A stretch of 64,000 nucleotides of DNA from Allobaculum stercoricanis DSM 13633 (GCF_000384195.1 NZ_KB913034.1:1672213-1736212); one strand, 5' to 3'; positions 44,258-53,827 are shown, counted from the stretch's first letter. Program-made: numbers and translations. Notes: generated by a model not told the origin, from the letters alone.

Positions 44258-46807
44258 CTATTTTTTATTTTTTGATCTTTGATTGGACTTTGATTCCATT
44301 GCTAGCGCAAGAAAAATGCATCCTAAACTCAAAGTTAAAATGATTTTCATCCCATGACTTCCTGTTTGAGGTAGTGTCGCTTTGATGTGATTCACGATTT
44401 GCCCTTCAAGAACATATTGACCATTTGCTGAAGCGTTATAAAATGTGCCATTTCGTATCTCTTGTGGCTTTTGATTTGACACAGCGTTCATATTGACCCA
44501 AAAGCTATACCCCTTATCTCCACCACTACAGAGAATGGAATATTTTTTGACCTTACCACTAGCCGTTGTCGGCAAAATGTATCCCTTTGGTGCTTTAGTT
44601 TCCACCAAAACATACTGAGACAGATTTAATCCCGCAAAAACAACTTGCCCATTTTCATCCGTAACGGCTTTCCCCACACATTCAGTCATAGCAAGGTCTT
44701 TAAATAAGCTAAACTCGGCACCCGCTAGTGGTTGTAGCTGATCATCATATTTGTAAAGTTTGATCGCAAATGATTGTTTTGCGTTTTTTACCGTTAAAAT
44801 CCCCATTTCATAATCGAAAAGTTGTGAATGTTCATCATCGAGTACTTCAATTCCATCTGCTTTAACTTCAATGAAGATCGGTACCGGATTAAGTTGGTAA
44901 TGAGGTGGGGCTTTTGTTTCTTCTAATCGCCATTTTCCAAGCTCATTGAATGAAAGATTCACTTGGCCATTTTCGTCACATACCAATTTTGTCTGTTTTC
45001 CACTTGGACTGGTAAGTTGAAATTCCACATGAGCAAGGGCTTTTCCACTCGTTAAATCTTTCTTTTTTAAAATGATAGTTTCTGGTCGGTTATAGAAAAT
45101 CGGTACTTGATAAATATCGAGTACTTCGCTTGTTGATTGTTTTGGATCTAAGGGGATGACATGCACGCGATCATCTAAAACAAATCCTTCCGGTACCGCA
45201 ATTTCTTCAATCGTCAAAACACCAATAGGAAAAATCGATCCAGCAATCTTTACTTCTCCATATTCATCACAAATCAAATCATCACGCTCATATAGCGGCT
45301 TTGTATTTTTATATCGGCCAGGCTCTTTAGGGTCGATATCATAAAACCGGAGGCGAAATCGTGTTCCTTTCAAACGGGAATCAATGTCATGAGTAAAAGC
45401 ATTGTGCTTTTTAACGAGTAGATCGATTGGAATATATTGTGGTCGATCTACTACCATGATCCGACATGGGCCTTGAACACTCGAATTTGCATCTACCTCG
45501 ATGCGATGCCACGAAAGATCTAAAGCATACCCTTTTGGGGGGTTAATCTCCTTAGCCCAATATATTCCTGGTTCTACTTCTAAAACTTCAGACGCTTGAT
45601 CTTGGCCAATGGTCAGTTGGGCAATTTCTTTAGCCCCTTCTGGTTGATTTCCTTTGACAATTTTGTAAACTGCTCCCGCTAATGAATAATTCGTTGTGCT
45701 CGCTAATTCAAAGTGTTCGTCACTTGCTGTTTTGATCAGCTGCAAAGCCCCTTTTTCTGGATTAGTCATTGTCCCATAAGCTAAAGGTTGAAAAGGGACT
45801 TGTTGGCCTTTGTGGTTCAATCCTTGACCGGCAAACGAGGCAATATACACTTTGAATGCACTTGGTGGTGAGGGTTTTTCAACGATCGTTTTCCAAACAT
45901 CAAACATCCCGTTGCTCCAAATCACACCGCCCAACTCATTATTGGCAATACATTTTTGGCTATAAGCTTGGGAAACGAGATCATCTGTAATGACAATTTG
46001 TTGGGCTTCATTAAACCCAAGACTGCCGAGAATATTAGCTGGGCCGCCATAGCCGTAATACAAAACACGACGAAGTTGCTCGTTTTGGCTTGGCGTTACA
46101 TCGATCGCCTGTACTCCACTTGTTGGCATCGCACGCAAATAATCGGCGCAAAATCCTTGGCATCCATTCGACAATCGCCAACTTCCATTACTCATGTAAT
46201 GACCAAAAATTGGAACTTGAACTTTAGAAACGACGCTCGAAATAAATAATCCATTGAAAACCGATCTTGCCATCAATCGTCTTGGCGGTTGGGGCGAAAT
46301 TGAATGAAGCCACTTGCGATTCAAGAGTTGAAAACAGCCCGGTATGGTAAGTTCTTGTTGATCGTGGCTTTCAAAGTAAGCTTCTGGCAAAAAACCTTCT
46401 GCATCCAAATGGGTTGTAGTTTGCGTAAGGCGGCCCACTTCAAATCGCAAATCTTGCCATTGTTGGGCACGGTTGTCGTGATAATCGTTGACGATTTGTA
46501 TAACCGCAGTTCGAAACGTGGCTAAAAGTTCTAAAAACTCTTCCTCACTCAAGGCGCATTCATCGAGTTTAAGCCAGTCCACAATGCCTACTTCTTCGGT
46601 ATTTTCGCTTTGTTCCGTGCTTTCTACACTTGAAGTTTGAAGATTTGATTCTTGTTGGGTTTGACTACTTTTTAATTCTTGGCTAGCCATGGTAGGTTGT
46701 TCTCTTTTGGCAAAGGTCATTAAATTGTCGGACATGAAAAAGCTGACGCATAGAGTGCTAGCCAAAATGATGCAAAGTACTTTTTTGATTAGGGATTTGA
46801 TCCACAT
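44258..46807 (-). CDS. Pilus tip adhesin with thioester domain and SpaA repeats (LPQTG)
   Basis: A cell-surface protein of 849 residues. Signal peptide 1-33, then a low-complexity Ser/Gln/Glu region, then a thioester-type adhesion domain at about 190-340: NGCQGFCADYL (C216/C220), RRVLYYGYGGP, and NEAQQIVITDDLVSQAYS (Q269/Q270) fit the Cys-Gln crosslink pattern. Four SpaA/Cna-B-like units follow (about 370-450, 475-575, 585-675, 685-775) with E-boxes such as RLEETKAP and VLVETKAPKGY. LPQTG at 812-816, a membrane helix and a basic tail end it. It is the probable tip subunit that binds host surfaces covalently. Confidence 0.9.
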   Translation of the reverse strand: MWIKSLIKKVLCIILASTLCVSFFMSDNLMTFAKREQPTMASQELKSSQTQQESNLQTSSVESTEQSENTEEVGIVDWLKLDECALSEEEFLELLATFRTAVIQIVNDYHDNRAQQWQDLRFEVGRLTQTTTHLDAEGFLPEAYFESHDQQELTIPGCFQLLNRKWLHSISPQPPRRLMARSVFNGLFISSVVSKVQVPIFGHYMSNGSWRLSNGCQGFCADYLRAMPTSGVQAIDVTPSQNEQLRRVLYYGYGGPANILGSLGFNEAQQIVITDDLVSQAYSQKCIANNELGGVIWSNGMFDVWKTIVEKPSPPSAFKVYIASFAGQGLNHKGQQVPFQPLAYGTMTNPEKGALQLIKTASDEHFELASTTNYSLAGAVYKIVKGNQPEGAKEIAQLTIGQDQASEVLEVEPGIYWAKEINPPKGYALDLSWHRIEVDANSSVQGPCRIMVVDRPQYIPIDLLVKKHNAFTHDIDSRLKGTRFRLRFYDIDPKEPGRYKNTKPLYERDDLICDEYGEVKIAGSIFPIGVLTIEEIAVPEGFVLDDRVHVIPLDPKQSTSEVLDIYQVPIFYNRPETIILKKKDLTSGKALAHVEFQLTSPSGKQTKLVCDENGQVNLSFNELGKWRLEETKAPPHYQLNPVPIFIEVKADGIEVLDDEHSQLFDYEMGILTVKNAKQSFAIKLYKYDDQLQPLAGAEFSLFKDLAMTECVGKAVTDENGQVVFAGLNLSQYVLVETKAPKGYILPTTASGKVKKYSILCSGGDKGYSFWVNMNAVSNQKPQEIRNGTFYNASANGQYVLEGQIVNHIKATLPQTGSHGMKIILTLSLGCIFLALAMESKSNQRSKNKK

Positions 46808-47007
46808 AGTTCCTCCTTTCTCAACACACTGTCCATTGCGATCGCAAGCTCACTCTACTTCGCAAAATACAATTCAACAATGATTATCAATCAATCTATT
46901 TGTGTGATCTTCACGCAAAAGAATCGCATTGTCTGAATAAATGCACCCTCATCTTGCCAACACGATTTCCTCTTTTTTCCGCTCTTTTTCACCCGTTTTA
47001 AAGCATT
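46808..47007. promoter_or_regulatory. Pilus operon upstream region
   Basis: About 200 bases without an ORF between the adhesin and the panE terminator. AAGGAGGAAC precedes the adhesin ATG. No sharp promoter or phase-variable repeat was recognised. Confidence 0.4.
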
Positions 47008-47041
47008 AAAAAAAGGAACAACTCGTCATGAGCTATTCCTT
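47008..47041 (-). terminator. Terminator after the panE-like gene
   Basis: AAGGAAt-type stem: AAGGAATAGCTC and GAGTTGTTCCTT pair on the minus transcript around an ATGAC loop, followed by U. Confidence 0.8.
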
Positions 47042-47053
47042 CGCTATATTTCT

Positions 47054-47992
47054 TTAATGCTTGTTTTGAATGCGTGTTTCAATTCTTTGTTTTAAATCTT
47101 CCATTACCTTCACACGCACGCCACATTGTTTTGCCCACGGAATAATCGTTCCCGCAAACAAATCAAGTTCCACAGGCCGCTGATATTGGAGGTCTTGTGC
47201 CATACTTGGCATAGAATCAGGATCGAATGTTTCGACCCGTTTGACCCAATCATTGAGCATATCTTCTGTAATGGCATAACCTTTTTGATTCAACACCATT
47301 CTGGCTTCTTCCATTGCTTGGCAAAAGATTTGATGATATTGCGGAATTTGCGCAACCATTCCATAAGTCACTTGGTAAGCAGCACAGACTTGATTAATGC
47401 CACAATTAAACATGAGTTTATTGGCTTGATCCAATAAAATCTGTTGCGAATGTTGAGAGGGAATATGGCAACGATCAAATATCTCTGCAATCGCATGGGC
47501 AGCGTCTTTACGTTGTTGGTCGACGGCGCCAAAGACAAGTTCTCCCCGCGTTGTGCATGTTCCTTGTTGGCAAGTCGGATCATAACGAGTATCCATATTT
47601 TGCGCTATGGTATGAATAACCTGTAAAGAAGGAAATTGTTGTTCCAAACGATCTTCACTTGCCATTCCATTAATCGCACTCATTAAAATGGTCTGTTCAT
47701 GTAAAAACGGTTTGACTTGTTGCATTGCTTGATCAAGGCTATAAGACTTACAAGCAAAGATAACTAAATCTGCTTGAAAGTCGTGATCTTCTGGGGATTC
47801 TGGACAAATGTAATGGAACTTGATCGGTTTTCCATTCATCGTCACAACTTGGTTTTGATAACGTTCTTTTCGCGGTTGATCGACGATAAAGGCAAAATGT
47901 TCTTTCCCTAAGTATTGATGAAATAATTCACCAAAGGTTAGTCCAACTGCACCTCGTCCACAAATACAAACATTTTGAATCACGCGTTTCAT
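47054..47992 (-). CDS. Ketopantoate reductase family protein (PanE/ApbA-like)
   Basis: NADPH-dependent 2-dehydropantoate 2-reductase-like enzyme of 312 residues. The nucleotide-binding loop VCICGRGAVGLTFGELF, the FACKSYSLDQAM segment and the C-terminal helical domain with NKLMFNCGINQVCAAYQ (the lysine and asparagine of the active site) fit the family. The start at 47992 (MKRVIQNV) has AAGGAT upstream and lies one base beyond the nth stop. Many family members act on other keto acids, so pantoate synthesis is plausible given coaBC-coaX nearby but not certain. Confidence 0.82.
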   Translation of the reverse strand: MKRVIQNVCICGRGAVGLTFGELFHQYLGKEHFAFIVDQPRKERYQNQVVTMNGKPIKFHYICPESPEDHDFQADLVIFACKSYSLDQAMQQVKPFLHEQTILMSAINGMASEDRLEQQFPSLQVIHTIAQNMDTRYDPTCQQGTCTTRGELVFGAVDQQRKDAAHAIAEIFDRCHIPSQHSQQILLDQANKLMFNCGINQVCAAYQVTYGMVAQIPQYHQIFCQAMEEARMVLNQKGYAITEDMLNDWVKRVETFDPDSMPSMAQDLQYQRPVELDLFAGTIIPWAKQCGVRVKVMEDLKQRIETRIQNKH

Positions 47993-47993
47993 C

Positions 47994-48674
47994 TTATCCT
48001 TCTTTCTCGTTGGCTTCTTTATTTTGTTTTTCTTTTTTAGCTTGTTGATAGGCAACTAATTTATCTTTTTTACAAAACTCGGCAAATGGGCATTCGTTAC
48101 ATTTCGGATTTCTAGCCATACAAAAATAACGGCCGAAGAAAATCATGTCATGATGCGCTTGATTCCAACGGGCACGTGATACTTTGCGGCGCAGTTTTTC
48201 TTCTACTTTTAAAGGATCATCTTCCACTTTTGCAAGTCCTAAACGTTTAGAAACCCGCTCGACATGGGTATCCACCGCAAAAGAAGGAATATCAAAAGCG
48301 ACGGAACGGACTACATTGGCTGTCTTTCGCCCCACTCCAGGTAAAGATTGGAGTTCTTTAAATGTGCTTGGGACTTGATCATCGAATTGTTCATGTAACG
48401 CTTTTGCTAACAAGACGATGTTTTTCGCTTTTGTGCGATATAAGCCAATGGTGCGTATTGCTTGTTCAACATCATGAATATCCGCATTCATCAAAGATTG
48501 ACTATCTGGCCACTGCGCAAATAATGCTGGCGTGACACGATTGACTGAAGCATCTGTTGTTTGGGCAGATAACACCACCGCAATCAACAATTGAAATGGC
48601 GTGTCATGAATTAATTCACATTTCGCATCGGGGAATATTTGTTCGATTTGATCGATGATTAGATCTGCATTCAT
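47994..48674 (-). CDS. nth: Endonuclease III
   Basis: Base-excision DNA glycosylase/AP lyase for oxidised pyrimidines, 226 residues. The helix-hairpin-helix ELQSLPGVGRKTANVV with the catalytic lysine, the aspartate in SFAVDTHVERVSKRLG and the [4Fe-4S] motif C-x6-C-x2-C-x5-C (CMARNPKCNECPFAEFC) are complete. A Lys/Gln-rich tail of about 20 residues follows. Its ATG overlaps the dnaD stop. Confidence 0.96.
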   Translation of the reverse strand: MNADLIIDQIEQIFPDAKCELIHDTPFQLLIAVVLSAQTTDASVNRVTPALFAQWPDSQSLMNADIHDVEQAIRTIGLYRTKAKNIVLLAKALHEQFDDQVPSTFKELQSLPGVGRKTANVVRSVAFDIPSFAVDTHVERVSKRLGLAKVEDDPLKVEEKLRRKVSRARWNQAHHDMIFFGRYFCMARNPKCNECPFAEFCKKDKLVAYQQAKKEKQNKEANEKEG

Positions 48675-49219
48675 TATCGTTTTCCACTTTCAATATCTTG
48701 GGCATCTAAGCCTTTTCGCTTCCAATTGGCCAGCATTGCCTCGACATAGTTTAGCGAGCGTTTATTATAGGCACTTGCTTCATCGAGTGCATGTAAAATC
48801 ATACTTTCTTCAAATTGATTTCCTAAATCGATCAATCGATCCATTTCTGAGCTTGATAATGGCCGTCCAAACTCATCACTAAATTGTGAAAACAACGTTT
48901 TCGAAAAGATTTTTTGTTCTTTTTGTGGTTGATATTCAAACAATCCATCCAGCGAGAAAACGAGTTGTTTGTTTTTCATGCCATACGTAAAGTAGCCTTT
49001 TTCCGATAACGAACTCAGACATTGATCGAGTCGATTCGCACTTAAATTGGTCTTTGCACAAAGGATATCTGGATCAATTGTTTGATTCGTTTCCATTAAA
49101 TAGTTCATCACAATCAAAACTAAAGTTTCGTCGCTTTCTAAATGGAAATCTTCAAGATGTTCAAAAATCCAATATCCGCGATTAAACCATGGTTTCTCCC
49201 ATTCATTCGTTGTTGGCAT
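48674..49219 (-). CDS. dnaD: DnaD-domain replication initiation protein
   Basis: Primosome protein acting with DnaA, DnaB and DnaI in Gram-positives. 181 residues from MPTTNEWEKPWF at 49219, chosen because AAGGAAG is nine bases upstream and an earlier ATG would lack a site. An N-terminal winged-helix part is followed by the DnaB_2/DnaD C-domain with FSDEFGRPLSSSEMDRLIDL and NKRSLNYVEAMLANWKRKGL (YxxxILxxW-type motif). The order ypmB-like, dnaD, nth is conserved in Bacillus. Confidence 0.9.
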   Translation of the reverse strand: MPTTNEWEKPWFNRGYWIFEHLEDFHLESDETLVLIVMNYLMETNQTIDPDILCAKTNLSANRLDQCLSSLSEKGYFTYGMKNKQLVFSLDGLFEYQPQKEQKIFSKTLFSQFSDEFGRPLSSSEMDRLIDLGNQFEESMILHALDEASAYNKRSLNYVEAMLANWKRKGLDAQDIESGKR

Positions 49220-49859
49220 AGCCAGTCTTCCTTTCATAAACCCATTCTAGGGTGTCATAATCTAACATCAAAATGCGTTCTTTATTTTCTAAGCGATATA
49301 CCGGTGCGGAATAACCATAAGCCACTTCCACGGTTGTTGCGTCCAGATTATAGTCTGCTAAAGCTTTGTCTCTGGCTTGTTGGTAGTTGAGCGTGGATAA
49401 ATCGCGTTGCGTGATCTGCGTTCCTGTCGCATCAAACCAATATAATGTCGATTCGTTATATCCTTGCCAAGTGACATAATCGAATTTAGTTTGACGCAAG
49501 CCTTGGATATCCGCTACTTGTTGAGTGATCCGCTCTTGCACTGCTTTATTGGTGGCATCTTCAATACGTGCCGGTCCACTAATAAAAAGTGCCCATAAAA
49601 CGGCAATAATCAAAATGAGAGTCGCAAATAAGCCTAAAGTGACTCCCCATCCCCAATATTGTTTAGCTGGTTCTTTTTTGTCCTTTTTCTCATTTGCACC
49701 CTTTTCTTTTGTAGCCTTTTGATTTTGCAAATCTTGATCACTCTGTATTGCTTCTTGGGGTTTGGCTGGTTCCTCAAATTTTGCATCAAAATGATCCCGC
49801 ACATTAAATTGTGTTTTTTTATTTTCCGTATCTTTTTCTGTTTTACGATCTTTATTCAT
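49203..49859 (-). CDS. YpmB-like membrane-anchored protein (DUF5590)
   Basis: A bitopic protein of 218 residues: a charged Lys/Glu/Gln-rich cytoplasmic region (1-68), one transmembrane helix (about 72-95, VTLGLFATLILIIAVLWALF), and an extracytoplasmic domain with PepSY-like repeats (NYQQARDKALADYN, VEVAYGYSAPVYRLEN). The position upstream of dnaD-nth matches B. subtilis ypmB, which supports the DUF5590 assignment. Its cytoplasmic extension is much longer than in YpmB. It overlaps dnaD by 17 bases. Confidence 0.72.
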   Translation of the reverse strand: MNKDRKTEKDTENKKTQFNVRDHFDAKFEEPAKPQEAIQSDQDLQNQKATKEKGANEKKDKKEPAKQYWGWGVTLGLFATLILIIAVLWALFISGPARIEDATNKAVQERITQQVADIQGLRQTKFDYVTWQGYNESTLYWFDATGTQITQRDLSTLNYQQARDKALADYNLDATTVEVAYGYSAPVYRLENKERILMLDYDTLEWVYERKTGYANNE

Positions 49860-49931
49860 AGGCGTTTCTCTTCAATTGAACGTTGTTTTTTCACATTCTT
49901 TACTATTATACGAAAAGCGAGGGATCCAATC

Positions 49932-49959
49932 AAAAAAGCCCCACGAGATGGGGCTTTTT
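49932..49959 (-). terminator. Terminator after mtnN
   Basis: AGCCCCA and TGGGGCT form the stem, flanked by A and T runs, ending the long gene train that begins with murF. Confidence 0.9.
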
Positions 49960-49965
49960 AATCAA

Positions 49966-50646
49966 TCATTCGCCTTTCTTACAAAACTCTTCAAAGAAAT
50001 CCGCTACTTGCAATGCTGCTTGTTTTTCAAACGTTTCAAATTCCACTGGATTTCCTTCGTGTGTTACGACATCGGATAATGTGCGTAAAATCAAAAATGG
50101 GACATGGAAGCTTGTTGCGACTTGTGCAACGGATGCCCCTTCCATTTCATTACATGCTGCTTGCGAAAAGCGTGACATTAAATATTCATAATCTTCTTTT
50201 GACGTTAAAAATAAATCTTGTGTTGCAACTGTCCCGACGCGCCATTTCAGATTTGTTTTTTGCGCAACTTGTTTGGCACGATTGACCAAGTTTAAATCTG
50301 CATCAAATTTCATGCCAATTCCACTTGGACCATCTAATGCGGATGTATCAAAGTCTACTTGAATCGCTGCATCAGAGATCACAAGATCGCCTACTTCTTG
50401 TTCATCTTGTAAACCACCAGCAACGCCAATGGAAAGAAGGGCATCGATTGGATAGAGATGGCACATCAAAGTACTTGCGATTGCGGCATTCACTTTTCCT
50501 ACACCCGACAAGGCAATAACAATTTGTTCATCTTGTAATTGGCCTTCTCTAAATTCAACATTTCCTACTTTTGTAATTTTTACTTCATTCATCTTTGCCG
50601 TCACGGCATTGATTTCCGAATTCATTGCTGCAATTAATCCAATCAT
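49966..50646 (-). CDS. mtnN: 5'-Methylthioadenosine/S-adenosylhomocysteine nucleosidase
   Basis: Hydrolyses MTA and SAH, recycling products of SAM-dependent reactions; 226 residues. IGLIAAMNSEINAV, ALSGVGKVNAAI, SIGVAGGL, and the substrate-binding NEMEGASVAQVATSF and RTLSDVVTH (catalytic aspartate) are all present. CGGAGGT precedes the start. It follows the methyltransferase YqeM by 30 bases, which fits removal of its by-product SAH. Confidence 0.96.
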   Translation of the reverse strand: MIGLIAAMNSEINAVTAKMNEVKITKVGNVEFREGQLQDEQIVIALSGVGKVNAAIASTLMCHLYPIDALLSIGVAGGLQDEQEVGDLVISDAAIQVDFDTSALDGPSGIGMKFDADLNLVNRAKQVAQKTNLKWRVGTVATQDLFLTSKEDYEYLMSRFSQAACNEMEGASVAQVATSFHVPFLILRTLSDVVTHEGNPVEFETFEKQAALQVADFFEEFCKKGE

Positions 50647-50676
50647 ACTTACCTCCGTATTTTTATGTTCATAATT

Positions 50677-51387
50677 CTAAATTTTGCGAGCGGCGATAAA
50701 GTATTTCTCGCAAGTTTCGAGTGGTTCTAAACCAAAGTCACCCACACAAGAGATCACTTCAAAGCCGGCTTGGTCAAGCCAAGCAAGTAATTTTTCTAAG
50801 GGGTAAACACGTTGTAAGTGATGTTCTTGGATCACTCCACTAGTGCCATTTAAAAAGAAGGCAAAATCTTGATAAATCAAATCCCCTTCTGCACTAATCA
50901 CCCATTGAACTTGTGTGCCGTCATCAAATGTTCCGGCTTCTTCATATTCATCCGCAAATTCTTGCAGACGTTCGTTGCCATGACTATCAAAAAGAAACAA
51001 TCCGTTTTCATTTAAATGATCATGAATTTGTTTGAAGAAATCTTGGACTTCTGCTTCTTCAATTAAATAGTTAAATGAATCGCAAAAGCATCCAATCGTA
51101 TCGAACTGGCCAAAGTTGGCTAAATTCCGCATATCTTGCAAGAAGAATTCAATTTGATTGGCTTCTTCTTTTGTTTTTGCGGCCTCTAGCATACTTGCCG
51201 AAAGATCTAGTGCACTCACTTGATGATTTTTTGCTAAACGGGCGGTGATTTCGCCACTTCCACAAGCAAGTTCTAAAAATGTTTTGCCCGGATGAAAGGA
51301 TTCAATCCAATCCACCCATTGATCACAAGCATGATCATCACCAACTAAAGCATCGTAGTAATGACCGAGTGTTTCATATTGAGCCAT
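50677..51387 (-). CDS. Class I SAM-dependent methyltransferase (YqeM-like)
   Basis: 236 residues with SAM motif I FLELACGSGEITARLA (about 36-51), acidic VSALDLSASMLEAAK and the motif near IGCFCDSFNYL. The start MAQYETLGHYYDALV at 51387 follows AAAGGA; eight extra codons upstream were dropped. By synteny with B. subtilis (yqeG-yqeH-...-yqeK-yqeL-yqeM) this is the YqeM counterpart. Its substrate is unknown. Confidence 0.85.
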   Translation of the reverse strand: MAQYETLGHYYDALVGDDHACDQWVDWIESFHPGKTFLELACGSGEITARLAKNHQVSALDLSASMLEAAKTKEEANQIEFFLQDMRNLANFGQFDTIGCFCDSFNYLIEEAEVQDFFKQIHDHLNENGLFLFDSHGNERLQEFADEYEEAGTFDDGTQVQWVISAEGDLIYQDFAFFLNGTSGVIQEHHLQRVYPLEKLLAWLDQAGFEVISCVGDFGLEPLETCEKYFIAARKI

Positions 51388-51411
51388 GTTCTCTATCCTT
51401 TCTGTATCCAA

Positions 51412-52455
51412 TCAAACGCCTTGAATATTTTGTTTTTTTAAATATGCTGCGTTTTCTTCTTTTACTTTTTGAAACCCAAGCGCTAAATCAGACATGCTTG
51501 CTTGATATAAAGCACTGGAATCATATCCGCGTAAAGGATCAATTTTGTCTGCGATAAATACCATCATCGCATAAGGTTCATTACTTAATCCTTTGACGTG
51601 ATGATAAATGGCATTGCGAATTTGTTCATCCTCGATGCCATACAGTATGCGCACTACTTCACTACCAATATAGCCATGCCAAATTGCTTTTGGTTCTTCC
51701 ATATACTGCGGGAAACAGTCTTGAATCCATTTTTCCGCCTCTTTTTTAGGAAGATCTTTAGCAATATCATGAAACAAGCCTGTTAAATATGCTTTATGCA
51801 CATCCAAATGATGGGCTTTTGCTAGATCCATACAAACTTTCGCTACACTTTTAGAATGCGCAAAGCGATGTGGATTCATCTGTGCAGATACCCAATCTTC
51901 TAAATATAGTTCATGATCCACAATATATTGGCGAACTTCTTTGGGGATGAGGTTGAGTCGTTTTCCTTGGCGAACTTGCGTAGACGAAACATCGACGGGA
52001 TGCATCGCAACCATGACAAACTGCTTGCGAACGCCATCTTTTTTGAGATGGTCATTGCGATCGACAACCACAAATGTGGCAAGTTTTAGCAGTTCTTGCC
52101 AATCTTTCCATTGTTCAAATTGCGCTTGTTGATCTGCCCCTAAAATCCAAAACCATTGATAGTCAGGATATTGTTGATGCAAATCGCGCAACGTATCGAT
52201 CGTATAACTTGTTCCTTGTCGATGTAATTCCAGATCACAAACTTTAAATTGTTGATGTTGTTTACAAACGAGTTGCAACATCGCTAAACGATGTTCGTCA
52301 CTTGTCGGTTTGAACTCTTTAAGTGGAGCCTGATGGGCAAGGACAAACCAAACTTCATCCACTTCTAACTGATCAATCGCTGCTTTTGCCATTGCGATGT
52401 GACCGTTGTGAATCGGATCGAATGATCCTCCTAGTAATGCGACTTTTTTCGTCAT
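51412..52455 (-). CDS. nadD: Fused nicotinate-nucleotide adenylyltransferase / YqeK HD hydrolase
   Basis: One 347-residue chain joining two enzymes that are separate neighbours in Bacillus. Residues 1-190 are NadD (GGSFDPIHNGHIAMAK, DELxLHRQGTSYTIDTL-like segment, and VSSTQVRQG), which makes NaAD in NAD synthesis. Residues about 195-340 are a YqeK-type HD domain (RFAHSKSVAKVCMDLA, LFHDIAKDLPKKE, WHGYIGSEV); YqeK proteins elsewhere hydrolyse Ap4A. The fusion pattern supports an Erysipelotrichia or Mollicutes-like origin. Confidence 0.94.
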   Translation of the reverse strand: MTKKVALLGGSFDPIHNGHIAMAKAAIDQLEVDEVWFVLAHQAPLKEFKPTSDEHRLAMLQLVCKQHQQFKVCDLELHRQGTSYTIDTLRDLHQQYPDYQWFWILGADQQAQFEQWKDWQELLKLATFVVVDRNDHLKKDGVRKQFVMVAMHPVDVSSTQVRQGKRLNLIPKEVRQYIVDHELYLEDWVSAQMNPHRFAHSKSVAKVCMDLAKAHHLDVHKAYLTGLFHDIAKDLPKKEAEKWIQDCFPQYMEEPKAIWHGYIGSEVVRILYGIEDEQIRNAIYHHVKGLSNEPYAMMVFIADKIDPLRGYDSSALYQASMSDLALGFQKVKEENAAYLKKQNIQGV

Positions 52456-52745
52456 TATTCTTTAATTCCTAATTTGTTTTCTTTACTTGGACGATACAAA
52501 GTAAATGTGCGTCCAATCACTTGAATGACATCACTGCCTGTTTGTGCCGCACATTCAATTGCTGCTTCACGAACTGTCAGGCTGGATGTTTTTTGCATCG
52601 AAACTTTCACAAGTTCATGCGCTTCTAAATCAGAGTCGAGATTTTCAAAAAAGTTATCGGATAAATCTCCTTTTCCAATTTGAAGTAAAGCGGGCAAAGT
52701 TTGTGCCATCGTACGTAATTTCTTTTTGTTTTGGGAATTTAACAT
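52455..52745 (-). CDS. yhbY: YhbY-family CRM-domain RNA-binding protein
   Basis: A 96-residue single CRM domain, associated with pre-50S subunits in other bacteria. LRTMAQTLPALLQIGKGDLSDNFFENL holds the GxxG-type loop (GKGDLSD), followed by HELVKVSMQKTSS and QVIGRTFTLYRPS. It overlaps both neighbours by one base, indicating tight coupling with yqeH and nadD/yqeK. Confidence 0.92.
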   Translation of the reverse strand: MLNSQNKKKLRTMAQTLPALLQIGKGDLSDNFFENLDSDLEAHELVKVSMQKTSSLTVREAAIECAAQTGSDVIQVIGRTFTLYRPSKENKLGIKE

Positions 52746-53827
52746 TAAATCATAGCCTTTCTAAAGGTGACTTGAATGCCTTGGTGGACATAAACTCGCA
52801 CTTCGCGAATATTTCCAGTCAGTGAAAACCAACCCAAGCCATGGATCACCACGTCTATTTTTTCTTTTGGTTTAATGCATGGACCGTTCCATGCTTTCAT
52901 TGTTTGCGGTGTGTCATCGATATTTGGTGATAATAATCCCCCTAAATGCTCTTTCCATAAGCGATCGGCATCATCGAGTTTTCCGCGATGAATCGGTACG
53001 GATAAAGAGAAATAACCAACAACACTTGCTTTTCCTTTACACATCACATCTAACCTTGCTAGTCCACCAACCGCAAAAGATTGATCTTCATAGATTTGGG
53101 AAACATAAGGCTTTAATGGTTTAGTCGGAATCACTTCTTTTAAAACTAAACTTGGCAAATATGTCAATAACGATTTTGCATCTTCCAATCCGGGAGTGTC
53201 ATATAATTTACGACCATCCCAATCGCGTTCAATCACATCTAATGTTGTTCCTGGATTTCGCGAAATCGTTAAATCTGCTGAACCTAATAGTTTATTCACG
53301 AGTGTTGATTTTCCAGAATTGGCCATACCCATAAAAATGACGTTTTGATTGTGGGCATAGCGATTAACAGCATCGTGGATTTCATCGAGAACTTCTTCGC
53401 ATTTGCCTCCATCTTTAAGCATATAACCGGCAATGATGACATCCACCACTTCGATTTCTTCTTGGGCAAGACGCTGTTCGATATATCGATAAATTTTTGC
53501 ATCACTAAGCGTTTGTGGTAAAACATCTCGTTTCGTTAAAACTAAAACAATTTTTTTACCCGGTAATCTGCGATTGATGCGACTGACTAAATTACTTTCT
53601 AAATTAAATAAATCAACAGTCCAGAAAATCACACCTTCTAGATCGTTAATTTTTTTGAGCGTTTGTTCAGTCGCAATTCCTTGTTGCATATTAATGGTCA
53701 AATCTCCATAATGACGCAATTTAAAGCAACGTTGGCAATAAGGTGCATCTAATGATGGCGTATAGCCAATCGCATTTTGATCTTCATTTTGTAGCTTTAC
53801 GCCACATCCTTTACAGAATTCTGACAT
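52745..53827 (-). CDS. yqeH: Ribosome biogenesis GTPase YqeH
   Basis: Circularly permuted GTPase needed for 30S assembly, 360 residues. The N-terminal zinc finger is CKGCG...CQRCFKLRHYGD; the G4 motif LTKRD comes first, then G1 MGMANSGKSTLVNKLLG, G2 region RNPGTTLD and G3 DTPGLED. The C-terminal domain ends with IREVRVYVHQGIQVT. It overlaps yqeG by 17 bases. Confidence 0.95.
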   Translation of the reverse strand: MSEFCKGCGVKLQNEDQNAIGYTPSLDAPYCQRCFKLRHYGDLTINMQQGIATEQTLKKINDLEGVIFWTVDLFNLESNLVSRINRRLPGKKIVLVLTKRDVLPQTLSDAKIYRYIEQRLAQEEIEVVDVIIAGYMLKDGGKCEEVLDEIHDAVNRYAHNQNVIFMGMANSGKSTLVNKLLGSADLTISRNPGTTLDVIERDWDGRKLYDTPGLEDAKSLLTYLPSLVLKEVIPTKPLKPYVSQIYEDQSFAVGGLARLDVMCKGKASVVGYFSLSVPIHRGKLDDADRLWKEHLGGLLSPNIDDTPQTMKAWNGPCIKPKEKIDVVIHGLGWFSLTGNIREVRVYVHQGIQVTFRKAMI

